Shown here one piece after another: positions 47,758-59,336 of a stretch of 64,000 bases of DNA. The position numbers and the translations under genes are program-made. Under the pieces are notes generated by a model that had not been told where the DNA came from, ran no database searches, and saw nothing but the letters and a program-made list of their open reading frames with translations. The DNA is from Telopea speciosissima (lineage: Eukaryota; Streptophyta; Magnoliopsida; Proteales; Proteaceae): positions 32,782,946 to 32,846,945 of the forward strand of contig NC_057926.1 of NCBI RefSeq assembly GCF_018873765.1. The letters run 5' to 3'. Position 1 is the first letter of the stretch, and the number at the start of each line of letters is the position of its first letter.

Positions 47758-50255
47758 CTATTATCATGTTGAACTGTATTTTTCAGAATAGAATTACTCA
47801 GACCTTTCCTTCTAATCAATCCATCTTGGTTTTTTTTTTTAAATAGTAGTTGAAGTTAATAAAAGTCTAGAGATTTCTCATTGATCATTTCTGTGGGAGC
47901 CAGGAGAAGTTAAGAAGAAACTCTAATTAATCTGAGGATGGTTTGTAGGTTCTTAGTAGAATGTTGGGTCAGATTGTGTCAGTTTTAAGAGAAGAACTCT
48001 CTCTTGTTGAAGTGCTTGTGGAAATTTCTGAAGGAACCTCAAAACCTTTGGGATTAGAGCCAAATATGGATTGCATTGGGAATGGTTGGGATTCATGCCA
48101 CCCAAATCTTTTCAATTCAGCATCCAATTAGAAAATTATCAGCTTGGTTCTTCATAACTTTTCCTGATTTGTCCAATATGTGGATGGGCTCTAGTTGTGG
48201 GTAGGTCTGTATGGGGAGTTTGGGCTGAGGTGGGAGGTGCAGAATATGGAAAAGTTAAAAAGATGTAACACCTGAATTGCTTGGTAAATGTTAATCTTGC
48301 AACTTGTTGATAATTGTAGGATCTGTTCTCTCTTCCCCCAAAAGAAATCATCTTGTAAATCTCTTTCATGGCCCCAATCAACATATTAGCAACCTCTTTA
48401 ATTTTTTTTTGTTTTTTTGATAAAACCTCTTTAATTTCTTTCTGCATAAGATAATATGGAAAGTTCTTGCCTTCCTCTTCTTGCTTCCAAGGATAGAAGA
48501 AAGGGGAAAAAAGTTAGAAAAAGTATGAGGTGCTTCTTAAGGAGTTCTATCATTTAGAAAGTAGTTGTAGTACTCTTGATATGATTCAGCAATGCTGGAA
48601 GAACTGTAAGCATTGTTTTATGTCTTTGGTGTTTGGCAATTGATCAGTGCTTTGTTAGGGCCAACTGGGTATCTGGGATTTTACTGTCTTGACTCTTGAT
48701 AACAGCTGACCTTAGAGATCTTGCCTTGATTGACTCAGACTGGTTTTCTTTTAAAGCCTACACTAAGATAGTAAGATCTCAAGGGGATAGAATCTGCAAA
48801 GAGATGTAGAAGTTCTAGTACAGCAGGAGTATATTTGAAAGATAGGATCAAAATGGAATTATGATAAAGAAAGGTCAGAAGCAGAAAATAACAAAAGGAA
48901 TAACTCCAAGGAGTGGGTAGCAGCAAAAGGACTCCACAAGACATATATAGATCAGTTAGAAATCAAACTCTGGTCGAAGAACCCTTTGTTATCAGGTCTA
49001 TCAGGTATCTAAATATCACAGAAAGTCAGCTCAACTGAAGGGTATGACAAATAGGTCTGGAAGAAAACACCAAAAGAGAGCAGGAAAGTAATTAGATGAA
49101 GGTGTGTGTTAGGCCACTGAAGATCAGAATCTTATGAACAGACCTAAGAAAGATTAGAATCAGAAATTTAGATATCAAGTCCTTTTTCTTTTTTGGCCAA
49201 GTTTCCCTCCACCCATAGAGGATGATTCACCCACCATCCTAGGGTTTTAGTATGTTCCAAAAACCCTAAACCCCTCTTAGGGTTTTTGTATGTTCTAAAG
49301 TACCCTCCTGATACCTTTGCTGCCCTCTTCCATCTTGCGGTGAATGAGATTCCATTCACCGAGGTTGGAGGGAAACTCAGTCCTCTTTGTTTTTTGTTTA
49401 TGAAAAAAGGAAAACATAAAACTAACTTAAAAATGACTAGAGTACAACGGTACAAACCTCAACCTCATTATACACAATCATATTCAGTCCCTCATGCCCA
49501 GCACAACTTAACTACCATGTTCTTGTTAGACCGTACCTCAAATTGTTCAAAATTGGTGGTGACACAGAAGAAACCTCAACTCTGTTGGGAACCACCTTAA
49601 TAAATTAAAAATCATTTTGCTTCATTTATTTCTGAAACTCACCATCTTCACAGAAGAAATCCTACGAGAAGAATCCTAGGAGCATGATCTGTCATTAAAA
49701 AAAAAAAATTACGTTGGTGAACGGATTTGGAAGACCGATTAGCAGGCCCTCGCATCTGTTGCGGTATCTTTTGAATATCAATTTTCTGTTTTGATTCTAG
49801 TGACTTTGAAACCCTAACACTATTTCCCGCTGGTCTGAGAACCAATTGGACTTCAAAATCTGTTTTGTTCAAGGGCAGAGACTTAGGGCTGATTTGATAT
49901 GATTTCTATTTCAATTTCACGGGGTAATTTCAATTCAGATATTGTTTGGTTTGATTTTTACACCTTAGTTCAGTGAAATAGAAATAAAATAGAATAGAAA
50001 TTCTGAAATAGTTGAGGATACGTTGTAATTTTGAAATTGAAATTGATTTCACTTTTGTTCTTTAATAACACGGTTAATTTGATAGGCAAAGCAGTAATTT
50101 CATATTAAAAATACAACACCATCCTTCTCTTGATGGTCTCACCACCACCACAGCCGCCACCATCACCACCGTCTTCCCTGCCCCGGCCCTGCCCCGACTC
50201 CGCCCCAACACCACCACCCTCTCCCAAAGAAATATAGAGAATTTATTCTCAGAAA
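47757..50255 (+). repeat. Direct duplication, copy A
   Basis: Sequence from CATGTTGAACTGTATTTTTCAG (about 47765) to AGAGAATTTATTCTCAGAAA (about 50250) matches 51150-54040 in order, with about 90 percent or better identity by eye and many indels. It contains no recognised gene. The left border is the copia 1 break. The right part is a Harbinger-type MITE, cut off at about 50255. Confidence 0.88.
49886..50255. mobile_element. Harbinger-type MITE, right end missing
   Basis: After TTA (49883-49885) the left end reads GGGCTGATTTGATATGATTT. The matching right end survives only in copy B (54187), where reversed it reads GGCCATATTTGATATGATTT next to TTA/TAA. TTA target duplications are typical of PIF/Harbinger. 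Confidence 0.65.
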
Positions 50256-51149
50256 TTGAACCGTCCACTTTTCACATCTTTCCTTCTGTTTGCTTTGGGA
50301 TTTGTACAAGTTGTCAAATTTACTGTACTGTTGCTTTTATCTCATGTAGATTCGGGTAACAGTGTATCAACATCAGCTTGTATTTATGATTGTTTTCTCT
50401 TTGACACTATTTGTTGCCCTCTAGATGTTTGGAGAAACAAGGCAGAATTTTTCATTGCTCATTTTCTGAGGCTTTTTAATTCTATTGTTATTTTTTACGA
50501 TTGTCAGAGACAAGAAACACAGTATTGTAAGTTTCCTTTCTTTTTTGGTAATATCATGTTGCACTTCACTTTTTTCTGATAATTCAGGTGTTTCAACCTA
50601 TAAGCCAGCTTTGAACAGTGTTAAATTTAAACACTACATGACTGGGAGATGTAATTGTGTTTCAGTCCATTTCTTGGCTCTATGTAATGGCATTTTTGAA
50701 TGCTTCTTCCAAGCCATTGGCTGGGAGATGCTACTATTCTTATTTACTGTTATAGCAGATATCCTTGGCTTACTATTCAGGAATTTGGAACTAAGATTCT
50801 AATAAAGGAGATTAGGGTGCTCAGAAATGGGAGTGAGAGAGCCTGTAATTTGCTGATGATAACATGTGTTCTAAGTTATGTTTTGAGAAAGGGGATTATA
50901 TGAACTTAGAGAAAAGCAAATTGGCTAGGCATCAATTTAATCAGATTGCAAAAGAGGGTTTCACTAACCTTTTGGTTCATATATTTAGAGGTGGCCCACA
51001 AGCACTGCTTACTTCTTGGGGGCAATCAAAGAGCAGTGGGTTTGGGAATTCATTGATACAGAGCTTTAGGATGGAGAGGTGGAAGTGGAACTGTCCTTTT
51101 TCAGAGGGTAAAATAATTCCTATGAGACCACACCTGCTAATCTATGAAT
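50256..51149. other. Spacer between the duplicated copies; no gene identified
   Basis: Short open frames only. It probably represents the left part of the duplicated unit whose partner was lost where copia 1 now lies. Confidence 0.35.
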
Positions 51150-54100
51150 CTACTATTATGTTGAACTGTATTTTTCAGAGTAAAATTACTCTGAGCTTTC
51201 CTTCTAATCTATCCATACTTTTTTTTTTTAAATTTTACTTGAAGTTAATAAAAGTCTAGAGATTTCTCAGTGATCATTTCTGTGGGAGCCAGGAGAAGTT
51301 AAGAAGGAACTCTAATTAATCTGAGGATGGTTTGTAGGTTCTTAGTAGAATGTTGGGTCAGATTGTGTCAGTTTCAAGAGAAGAACTCATTCTTGTCTAA
51401 GTGCTTGTGGAAATTTCTGAAGGAACTTCAAAACCTTTGGGATTAGAGCCAAATATGGGTTGCATTGGGAATGGTTGGGATTCAAGCCATCCAAGGCTTT
51501 TCAATTCAGCATCCAATTAGAAAATTATCAGCTTGGTTCTTCCTAACTTTTCCTGATGTGTCCAATATCTGGATGGGCTCTGGTTGTGGGTAGATGTCTG
51601 GTGGGGAAGGGAAACTCTACTATGAATAAATTTCCTATGATCGTTTCTTCTAAAAAGAATTCATATCTGAGTGTCTTTCTCATTTTCATAGGGTCTGAAT
51701 GGGGACTTTGGGTTGAGGTGGGAGGTGCAGAATGTGGAAAAGTTAAAAAGATACAACACCTGAGTTGCTTGGTAAATATTAATCTTGCAACTTGTTGATA
51801 ATTGTAGGATCTGTTCTCTCTTCCCCCAAAAGAAATCATCTCGTAAATCTCTTTCATGGCCCTAATATGGAAATTTCTTGCCTTCCTCTTCTTGCTTCCC
51901 AAGGATAGAAGAAGGGGAAAAAATTAGAAAAAGTATGAGGTGCTTCTTAGTGAGTTCTATCATTTAGAAAGTAGTTGTAGTACTCTTGATATGATTCAGC
52001 AATGCTGGAAGAACTGTAAGCATTGTTGTATGTGTTTGGTGTTTGGTGTTTGGTAATTGATCAGTGCTTTCTTAGGACCAACTGGGTATCTGGGATTTTA
52101 CTGTCTTGATAACAGCTGACCTTAGAAGAGATCTGGCCTTGATCAACTCAGACTGGTTTTCTTTTAAAGCTTACATCAAGATATCAAGGAATACAATCTG
52201 CAAAGAGATGTAAAAGTTCAAGTACAGCAGGAGTATATATTTGAAAGACAGGATCAAAATGGAATTGTGATAAAGAAAGGTCAGAAAGCAGAAAATAACA
52301 AAAGAAATAACTCCAAGGAGTGGGTAGCAGCAAAAGGACTCCACAGGACATGTATTTAGATCATTTGGATATCAAACTCTGGTCGATGGACTTTTGATAT
52401 CAGGTCTATCAGATATCCAAATATCACAGAAAAGTCAGCTCAACTAAAGGGAATTGCAAATAGGTCTGGAAGAAAACACCAAAACAGAGCAGGAAAGTAA
52501 TTAGATGAAGGTGTGTGTTAGGCCACTGAAGATCAGAATCTTATGATCAGACCTAAGAAAGATTAGAATGAGAAATTTAGATATCAAGGTTTGTTTTTTG
52601 TTTTTTGACCAAGTTTCCCTCCACCCATGGGGATGGTTCACCCATCATCCTAGGGTTCACAAACCATCCTAGGGTTTTAGTATGTTCCAAAATAACCTAA
52701 CCCTTGTAAGGGTTTTTGTATGTTCCAAAGTGCCTCCTGATACCCTTTCCCACCCTCTCCTGCCCTGTGGTGAATGAGATCCCATTCACCGAGGTTGGAG
52801 GGAAACTCGATCTTTTTTTTTTTTTTTGTTTATGAAAAAAGAAAAACATAAAACTAACTTACAAACAACTACAGGACAACCCACTGTTAACAAAAACGTG
52901 TTTGTTCCCGTTTTTTATCGTTTTTAACACGTTTTGTCATATGTTATCCAAATAAACGGTAAAAAAAGGCAAATGGCAAGCATTTCCGTTTTAAACGCGT
53001 CTCTCCTTTTTTTTGGCATTTTTTAAGACCCTGGACTTAACTGATCATATCTTTCTCTCCCAAACTTTGAACGGCTTGATTCTTTCATCGACGTAAAGAT
53101 GACATTTTTCATGATATCACTTTCAAGTCAAGGTCAATGCACGAATACCGAAATTAAAAGTATATATTTCAAATAAAAATTTCTCAATTTATATGAGAAA
53201 TATTTTTTTGGTTCTATTTTTTTGAAATATAAACATTTAAAATTTGTATCTTCCGTTTTTCATGGTTTACCGTTCTCTATTTTTTTTGACCATCCATTTG
53301 TAATTTTTTACCGTTTAAAACCCGTACTGTAGGACTTGGGTTTTTTTGTCATTCCCGTGTTTGCTAATTATTGTACAACCTTAACCTCATTATACACAAT
53401 CATATTCAGTCCTTCATCCCTAGCACAAGTTAACTACCAGGTTCTTGTCAGACCGTACCTCAAAATTGTTTAAAATTGGTGGTGACACAGAAGAAACCTC
53501 AACTCTGTTGGGAACTACCTTAATAGATTTCAAATCATTTTGCTTCATGTCCTTCTGAAACTTACCATTATCACAGAAGAAATCCTACGAGAAGAATCCA
53601 AGAAGCATGATCTGTCGTAAAAAACATTACGTTGGTGAATGGATTTGGAAGACCGATTAGCCGGTCCTCTCATCTGTTGCGGTTTCTTCTGAATATCATT
53701 TTTCTGATTTGATTTTTACACCTTAGTTCAGTGAAATAGAAATCAAATAGAATAGAAATTCTGAAATAGCTGAGGAGATGTTTTAATTTTGAATTTGAAA
53801 TTGATTTCACTTTTGTTCTTTAATGCACACATGGTTAATTTGGTGGGCAAAGCAGTAATTTTATGTTAAAAATATAACACCTCCCTTCTTCTCTTGATGG
53901 TTTCACCACCAGCACAGCTGCCACCACCACCTCCCTGCCACCATCGCCACCTTCTTCCTTGCCCTGGCCCCGGCCCGCCTCGCCTCCGCCCCAACACCAC
54001 CACCTTCTCCCCAAAAAAAATAGAGAATTTATTCTCAGAAATCGAACTACCAAATGAAATTCTTATTCTTGAAATACTTCAAATTCATGTCACCTAAACA

Positions 54101-54187
54101 ATTCTAATTTATTGATAAAAAATTTATTTGTTAACTATTTCAAGAAATCAATCCGAAATTGAAATTGAAATCATATCAAATATGGCC
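51150..54187 (+). repeat. Direct duplication, copy B
   Basis: Second copy of 47757-50255. It differs by an inserted hAT-type element (52882-53372), a deletion of about 200 bp near 53700 that removes the MITE left end, and continuation past the point where copy A is cut, to the MITE right end at 54187. Confidence 0.88.
52882..53372. mobile_element. hAT-type non-autonomous element, 0.49 kb, inside copy B
   Basis: Absent from the equivalent place in copy A (about 49450). The left end is CACTGTTAACAAAAACGTG and the right end, reversed, is AATAATTAGCAAACACGGG. Flanks GGACAACC and GTACAACC match 7/8. It shares internal motifs with 32587-33443 and is a shorter member of that family. Confidence 0.8.
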
Positions 54188-54504
54188 TTAGTAACTAGAG
54201 ACATTTCCTTAACCCCTTAATTTCTCCAAATTTGGGCTCTCTTTCCCTTTCCATTCTAAAGGCTTTAAAGATGGTGCACCTCCGAAGTTCATTTTCAAGC
54301 TGCAACTACTCTCCTCTCTCTCGATTTCAATGTTAAGAAATGAGATTGGTTAGTGTTATTTGTGCTAGAAATATGTGTAATTAATGTCTCAACCATCAAG
54401 AAAAAAAGCTAAAATGTCTGAATGAGTTAGGGTTCCTAGTGCATAGCAGTGATCAGTAAAGCAGAAGAAAGCAGAGAGAACGGAGTGGAAGAAAAATAGG
54501 GCTG

Positions 54505-54700
54505 TCAAAAAACACCAGGCCAGCCCGAGCCCGCCCTAATCTGCCTTGAGCCTGTACAGGGCCGGGCTGGGCCTAGGGTTAACGTAGCCTTGGGTTGGGT
54601 TTGCCATTTCCATGGCTCTGGAAGGGTCAATCAGAGGTGACCCGGGCTTGGCCAAGGTTGAGGGTGTGTTAGGCTCTCGCCCATTTCGTTAATAAAAAAT
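54505..54700. mobile_element. Fragment of a TAGGGGTGTCAA-type hAT element
   Basis: Begins TAGGGCTGTCAAAAAACACC, followed by GCCCGAGCCCGCCC and GGGCCGGGCTGGGCC sequence as in other members. The second end was not found. Confidence 0.4.
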
Positions 54701-54902
54701 CGGACGGCTGGATCAAAAAAAGAAAGAACGAAACAAAGAAAAAAGCCATCCAATTGTTGGATTTGGAATAATCCACATGTCATGCAGCCAGCCCGTCACT
54801 GGACCTCACTGGCAAATGAGGGCGCTGGAGAGGATTACAATTCCATTAGTACCCACTGTTTTGTTTGTATAATAGCACAATCATAATTGGTCACACATGA
54901 TA

Positions 54903-55336
54903 GATCTTTATCCCCTCCAGTTCTCTGCCTGACCCAATGCCCCTAACAAAGGGAGCACAATGATCACCCTACCCCTACTCGAACACTATGCCCAAGTGGG
55001 GTCCTCCCCCTTTATTAGAGGCACTGGGGAACTGGGTCGGGCATGGAACTGGAGAAGATAATTTTCCCACACATGTAACAGTGTTAACCACAAGTCTACA
55101 AGAAAATTATCTCCTCCAGTTCCCTACCCGACCCAATTTCCCCATACCTCTAATGAGGGTGGGTTGACTCCACCGGGGCCCGGCCCGGCCCAGCCCAGTT
55201 CCCCAGTGCCTCTAATGAGAGGGGTGGACCTCATCTGAGCAGAGTGTTCGAGCAGAGGTAGGGTGGTCATTGCACCCATCCTTGTTAGAGGCATTGGCGA
55301 ACTGGGCCAAGTAGGAAACTAGAGGGAATAAAGATC
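54903..55336. mobile_element. Compound foldback MITE
   Basis: The outer ends are GATCTTTATCCCCTCCAGTT and reversed GATCTTTATTCCCTCTAGTT. Two inner units (54903-55072 and 55113-55336) each have ATCYYCTCCAGTTC-type ends and a core ACTGGGGAACTGGG. It appears to be two copies joined head to tail. A deleted relative sits in the P450 intron. Confidence 0.6.
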
Positions 55337-55346
55337 CCAAGTCTAC

Positions 55347-56000
55347 ACCCATCCTTGATAGTGTATCTTTTCATTGGTTTTTTGGGGTTTTTATTATAAC
55401 GTGTTATTATATTTGGAACGCTCGGAATAGGGTCTTGTTTTGTTCAGAAAAACCAAATGCCTTGGGGGTTTTACAAGAAGTAACACGTTGGATTTCAGAT
55501 TTACACTTACACCCCTCCCCTGATACTTCCCCAAGTGTACAACAGGATAATGGTTCCTCTTCTGATATATGTTCTTGGATACCTATTCCTAAGCTTGAAT
55601 ATCCTATTTTATTGTGTGCAGGAATCCAAACCCCAGGAGTAAATCTGGCAGACTGAACGTATATGTTTCTCATGGGTGGAAGATTTTTGTTTTTTTGGTG
55701 CAGGATCAATTTTGTCTTATAAGCCTTGGGATCCGGAATTATACAGTATCAGGGCGGGTCTTGAACATGCTACGTCGTTAGACTTACCAAGTTCTAACCC
55801 TGACATTATAACTGTACTTCCATCCTCTGCTACCTATCCTTGGCCTTGGATTTATATTAAGGACCTCATGTGTATTAGTAATCGTTCAGCTGACCGTCTT
55901 TACTACTTTCAAACATTCTGTTTGTTTGAACATGGTGTGTAATTTAGCAAAACGCAAGCAGGATATGTAGGTTGTATGTTTTTGTTCTCATAAAAAAAAA
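55347..56000 (+). mobile_element. 5'-truncated LINE with poly(A) tail
   Basis: The direct repeats AGATCCCAAGTCTAC (55332-55346 and 56001-56015) flank a 654-bp insert ending in A9 (55992-56000). Plus-strand frames read NARNRVLFCSEK, then an RNase H-like stretch: YSIRAGLEHATSLDL, LPSSATYPWPWIYIKDL. This matches the C-terminal RNase H region of plant LINE reverse transcriptases. Long target duplication, poly(A) and 5' truncation together define a LINE insertion. Frameshifts and a stop near 55655 make it inactive. Confidence 0.88.
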
Positions 56001-56187
56001 AGATCCCAAGTCTACTACTACAATGCGGGACCCGCAAAGTTGAAATCCATTATCAAATTAATGCGAAATTAATGCGACAAGCATGGGCATCATTTCGGTC
56101 ATCAACTTATCCATAAATAGAATTACACAAAGTCAACTTTCCTGAATACATAAAATGATGCATTTATAGATTACATCAACAAGGAAT

Positions 56188-58112
56188 TTAATTGTAGAGT
56201 TTGAAGTCAGATAACTTGGGTGAAGGGATAGCAACAAGGGGTGTTGCCTTCTTTAATTCCAAACCAAACTTATCTGACATGTCAAGCTCTACTCCCTTTG
56301 GCAATTCCCACTTGAATGAATGCAAAATTGATGCCAATAGATATGGTACCATTCTTTCAGCCATAGGAATTCCAACACAAACCCTTCTTCCAGATCCAAA
56401 TGGAATATATCTAAAATCTTTACCACTAAAATCATATTCATCATCACCAATAGATGATCTCAAGAACCTCTCAGGCTTAAACTCCAAGGGATTTTCCCAA
56501 GCAATTGGATCTCTTTGTATAGCCCATGCGTTCACCATAACTTTAGAACCCTTTGGAACCATAAATCCACCTATGGTGCAAGATTCACTTGGACATCTAG
56601 GAATCAAGAAAGGAGCAGGTGGATGTAGACGAAGAACTTCCTTTACCACTCCATGCAAGTAATGTAACTTAGGTAAATGAGACTCTTCCACTATATTGTT
56701 CAACCCAACTACCTCTTCTATCTCTTCTTGTGCTTTCGTCATTATATTTGGGTGTTTCAATAGCTCAGCCATTGCCCACTCCACTACGCTCGATGTTGAT
56801 TTCGTCCCAGCTCCCATCACATCCTGTGAATAAAATTTAGCAATTCAGGCAAAAATGATAAAATAACCCAATGTAGAGACTTATAGGTACTTGGGCATCA
56901 TTTCCTTAACAACTAGCTTTTAAGGATGAGTTCTGAATCTTTATCCTCTCCAGTTCCAGCACTGGGGAATTGGGCTGAGTAGGGAAGTGGGGGGGGGAGA
57001 TAATTTTCTGATGAGTGCTACCAAAAATTGAAAGGAAATTGAAAAAACCTAAAATTTAAGGTACATACCAGTAACAAGGATTTGATGTGAGTGATGGTAA
57101 GACTAGGTGTCTTATTAGGGACTCCTTCCTTTGCCTTAAGATTGAGCTGATGTAGTAAGACCTGCAAGAAATCTTTGTTTTGTTTACGAACATCATCCTC
57201 TACTTTTCGTCGTTCTCCATCTGTTTTGAGTCGTTCATCTATGACTGAATCCAACATCTGATCGAACCAAGAAACCGTATTCTTCATTCGCCTCCCAATA
57301 CCTTGAATATCAAACCACGCCAACGCCGGAAAAAGATCGGAAATATTAGGTTCACCAAAAAGCATCACAGCTCTATCCATTATTCCACGAACTTCCACGG
57401 TGGTGCGCCGCCCTTCCTCACCTTCAAGTGTATCACCCCACAACATACTTGTTATGATATTGAATGTTGTGAGAAACATCTCTTCCCCTACATCGACTGG
57501 AGTGCCAGAATAGGAATAGAGTTGTCTTAACATGTTGCAGATCTCTCTACGCCGGAGACCATAAAAGGCTTCAAGTCTCTTGTGATTTAGTAACTCAGAG
57601 ACACAGACCTTACGGAGCATTCGCCAATGGTCACCGTATGGTGACCAAACCATGTTAACGCCACCGTAACTTGAAATATTCCCCACTGCCGGTACATCGT
57701 GGTTGGCGAATATGGTGTCGTTATCTTTGAAGATCTCTTTTGCTAGCGATGATGATGTTACCACGATGCAGAGTTTGCTGCCTAGTCGGAGTTTCATGAT
57801 TGGACCATAGGTTTCGGCGAACTTGGCAAAACTGCGATGGAGCTCGGTGCCGATGAAAGGGAGATGGCCAAGTATCGGCAGGCCTAGTGGACCTGGAGGA
57901 AGTGGTGGTGCATTTCTTCTTGACCAATGCCGCCACCACTGTGTTACAGTTATGGTGGTGGCTAATAGTAGGAAGAATGATAGTATGTTTTGAGCTTGTG
58001 TTGGGTTTGAGAAGAAATTGTTTGTTTGGTAGTGGTAGAGTTCGGTACCCGCCTGCCACCACCACTGGGCAAAAGCACAAGCAGTTTGAGAAACCTTGGA
58101 GATGAGAGACAT
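56188..58112 (-). CDS. CYP706: Cytochrome P450, CYP706-like, two exons
   Basis: Exon 1 is 58112-57069 and exon 2 is 56823-56188, with donor GTATGT, acceptor TTCACAG and phase 0, giving 559 residues. ATG 58112 was chosen because the frame upstream opens only with TTG. An N-terminal membrane anchor (about 43-58) is followed by the proline hinge PPLPPGPLGLPILG (69-82). The K-helix ExxR is EVLR (410-413), PERF is 465-468, and the haem loop FGSGRRVCVG (490-499) has Cys497. The CYP706 features ESHLPKLHYL, PRCPSESCTIGGF and GIPMAERMVPYLLAS are present. P450s of this clade sit in the ER and oxidise terpenoids or related metabolites using a P450 reductase. The I-helix motif reads AGTKST (353-358): the usual acidic residue is Lys356 and the Thr is Ser357. 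The frame is otherwise intact. Substrate is unknown. Confidence 0.9.
56937..57006. mobile_element. MITE remnant in the P450 intron
   Basis: ATCTTTATCCTCTCCAGTTC at one end and GGGGGAGATAATTTT at the other, the same ends as the compound element at 54903, with core ACTGGGGAATTGGGC. It is a short deletion derivative that accounts for about a third of the intron. Confidence 0.6.
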
Positions 58113-58710
58113 GGCTGAGAGAAGCAGGAGAAAGTGGAAGTGGGATAAGCTCAAGTCGAGACAAGGATAGATCTATAGACCTGTTGGATCTGAATCGATA
58201 CGGACCAATTGGAACAGTATCGAATCCCTGCTCTGGACTTCTGGAGTCCCGTTTCATGGAATCGAGAAATTTCAATAAAAAAAAAAAAGTCAACTAAAAT
58301 TACATTATTGAATTGTATTGTGTTCATGAAAGAAATGCCTTGATATCCTCAATATCGATAAGAATCTGGTAATGAATCAAAGAGTATCAATTAAAAAGTA
58401 ATGTTTTTTTTAAATTTTATTTGCAGTTAATGCTTAAACACAAAGAGGGTATCGTCCACCACAGCTTGGGGCTCTGGATCTGGATCTAGAACATGTTCCA
58501 AGTTGTTAGTAACCAGAAACCACGTTAATAATAATCCTTCTAATTGGCCAGAATTCTTTATAATTGCTGATACACATAATCAAGTAAAGTAAAGTAAAGC
58601 CAATCTAATTGCTAAGGCTTTGGAGTGCAAGAGAGAGGAGGCAAGCTGGAAATATTGATAAATTTTGAATCAAGTGAGCCCAAACCTAGGCGTAGTATGA
58701 TAGTTTTGGT

Positions 58711-59328
58711 TAGGGGGTGTCAAAACCTAGCCCCAACCGTTAAGATGGATCGAAACCGATCGAAAAAACCCGAGACTGAATCGAACTGATCCAATATGGA
58801 TCGGTTTTTGGACTGGGGTATGACGAGACCGGTTGAAAGCTGGATTGCACCATACCGATCGATAACAAATCAAAAACCGAATCGAATGAAACCGATAAGA
58901 AAATAATGAGTATAAGGTTGTGAATCATTGAAATGATTTCAATATTAGTGAGAAAATTTATGATTGTAAGATAAATTGTTACAAATCAATGAGTATGAGG
59001 TTATGAAAATATGGAAATTGATTTGTAACAATGCTTGTTCCATCGATCTCCTTTTTAAGTGTGGGGCTAATGAAATATTTTATGTAGTTGAAAAGAGAAA
59101 GAGAAGAAAATAGGCACAAACCGAACCCAACTTGTTAAAAAAAACCCAGTATCGAACCGAATCCAAACCGATATCAATCCGTTATCATAAATAGAAATCG
59201 ACACAAAAAACCGCACCGAGCCGAAACCGAAAAGTTCTTATTGGATTGGTCTCAGTTTCTCTAAAAGCCACACCGAAACCGAAAAACCTGAACTGAAACC
59301 AGACCGAACTGACCCATTGACACCCCTA
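58711..59328. mobile_element. hAT-type non-autonomous element, TAGGGGTGTCAA group
   Basis: The left end is TAGGGGGTGTCAAAACC and the right end, reversed, is TAGGGGTGTCAATGGG. The flanks are GTTTTGGT at 58703-58710 and 59329-59336, an exact 8-bp duplication. The interior is full of ACCGAT/CGGTTT motifs and non-coding. It lies about 0.6 kb upstream of the P450 start. Confidence 0.88.
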
Positions 59329-59336
59329 GTTTTGGT

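Noticed and set aside
47757..54187. LTR pair flanking 50256-51149
   Set aside because: The copies lack TG...CA ends, a primer site, a polypurine tract or any coding sequence between them, and a MITE lies across the boundary.
56201..56662. 153-codon plus-strand frame
   Set aside because: Shadow of P450 exon 2 on the opposite strand.
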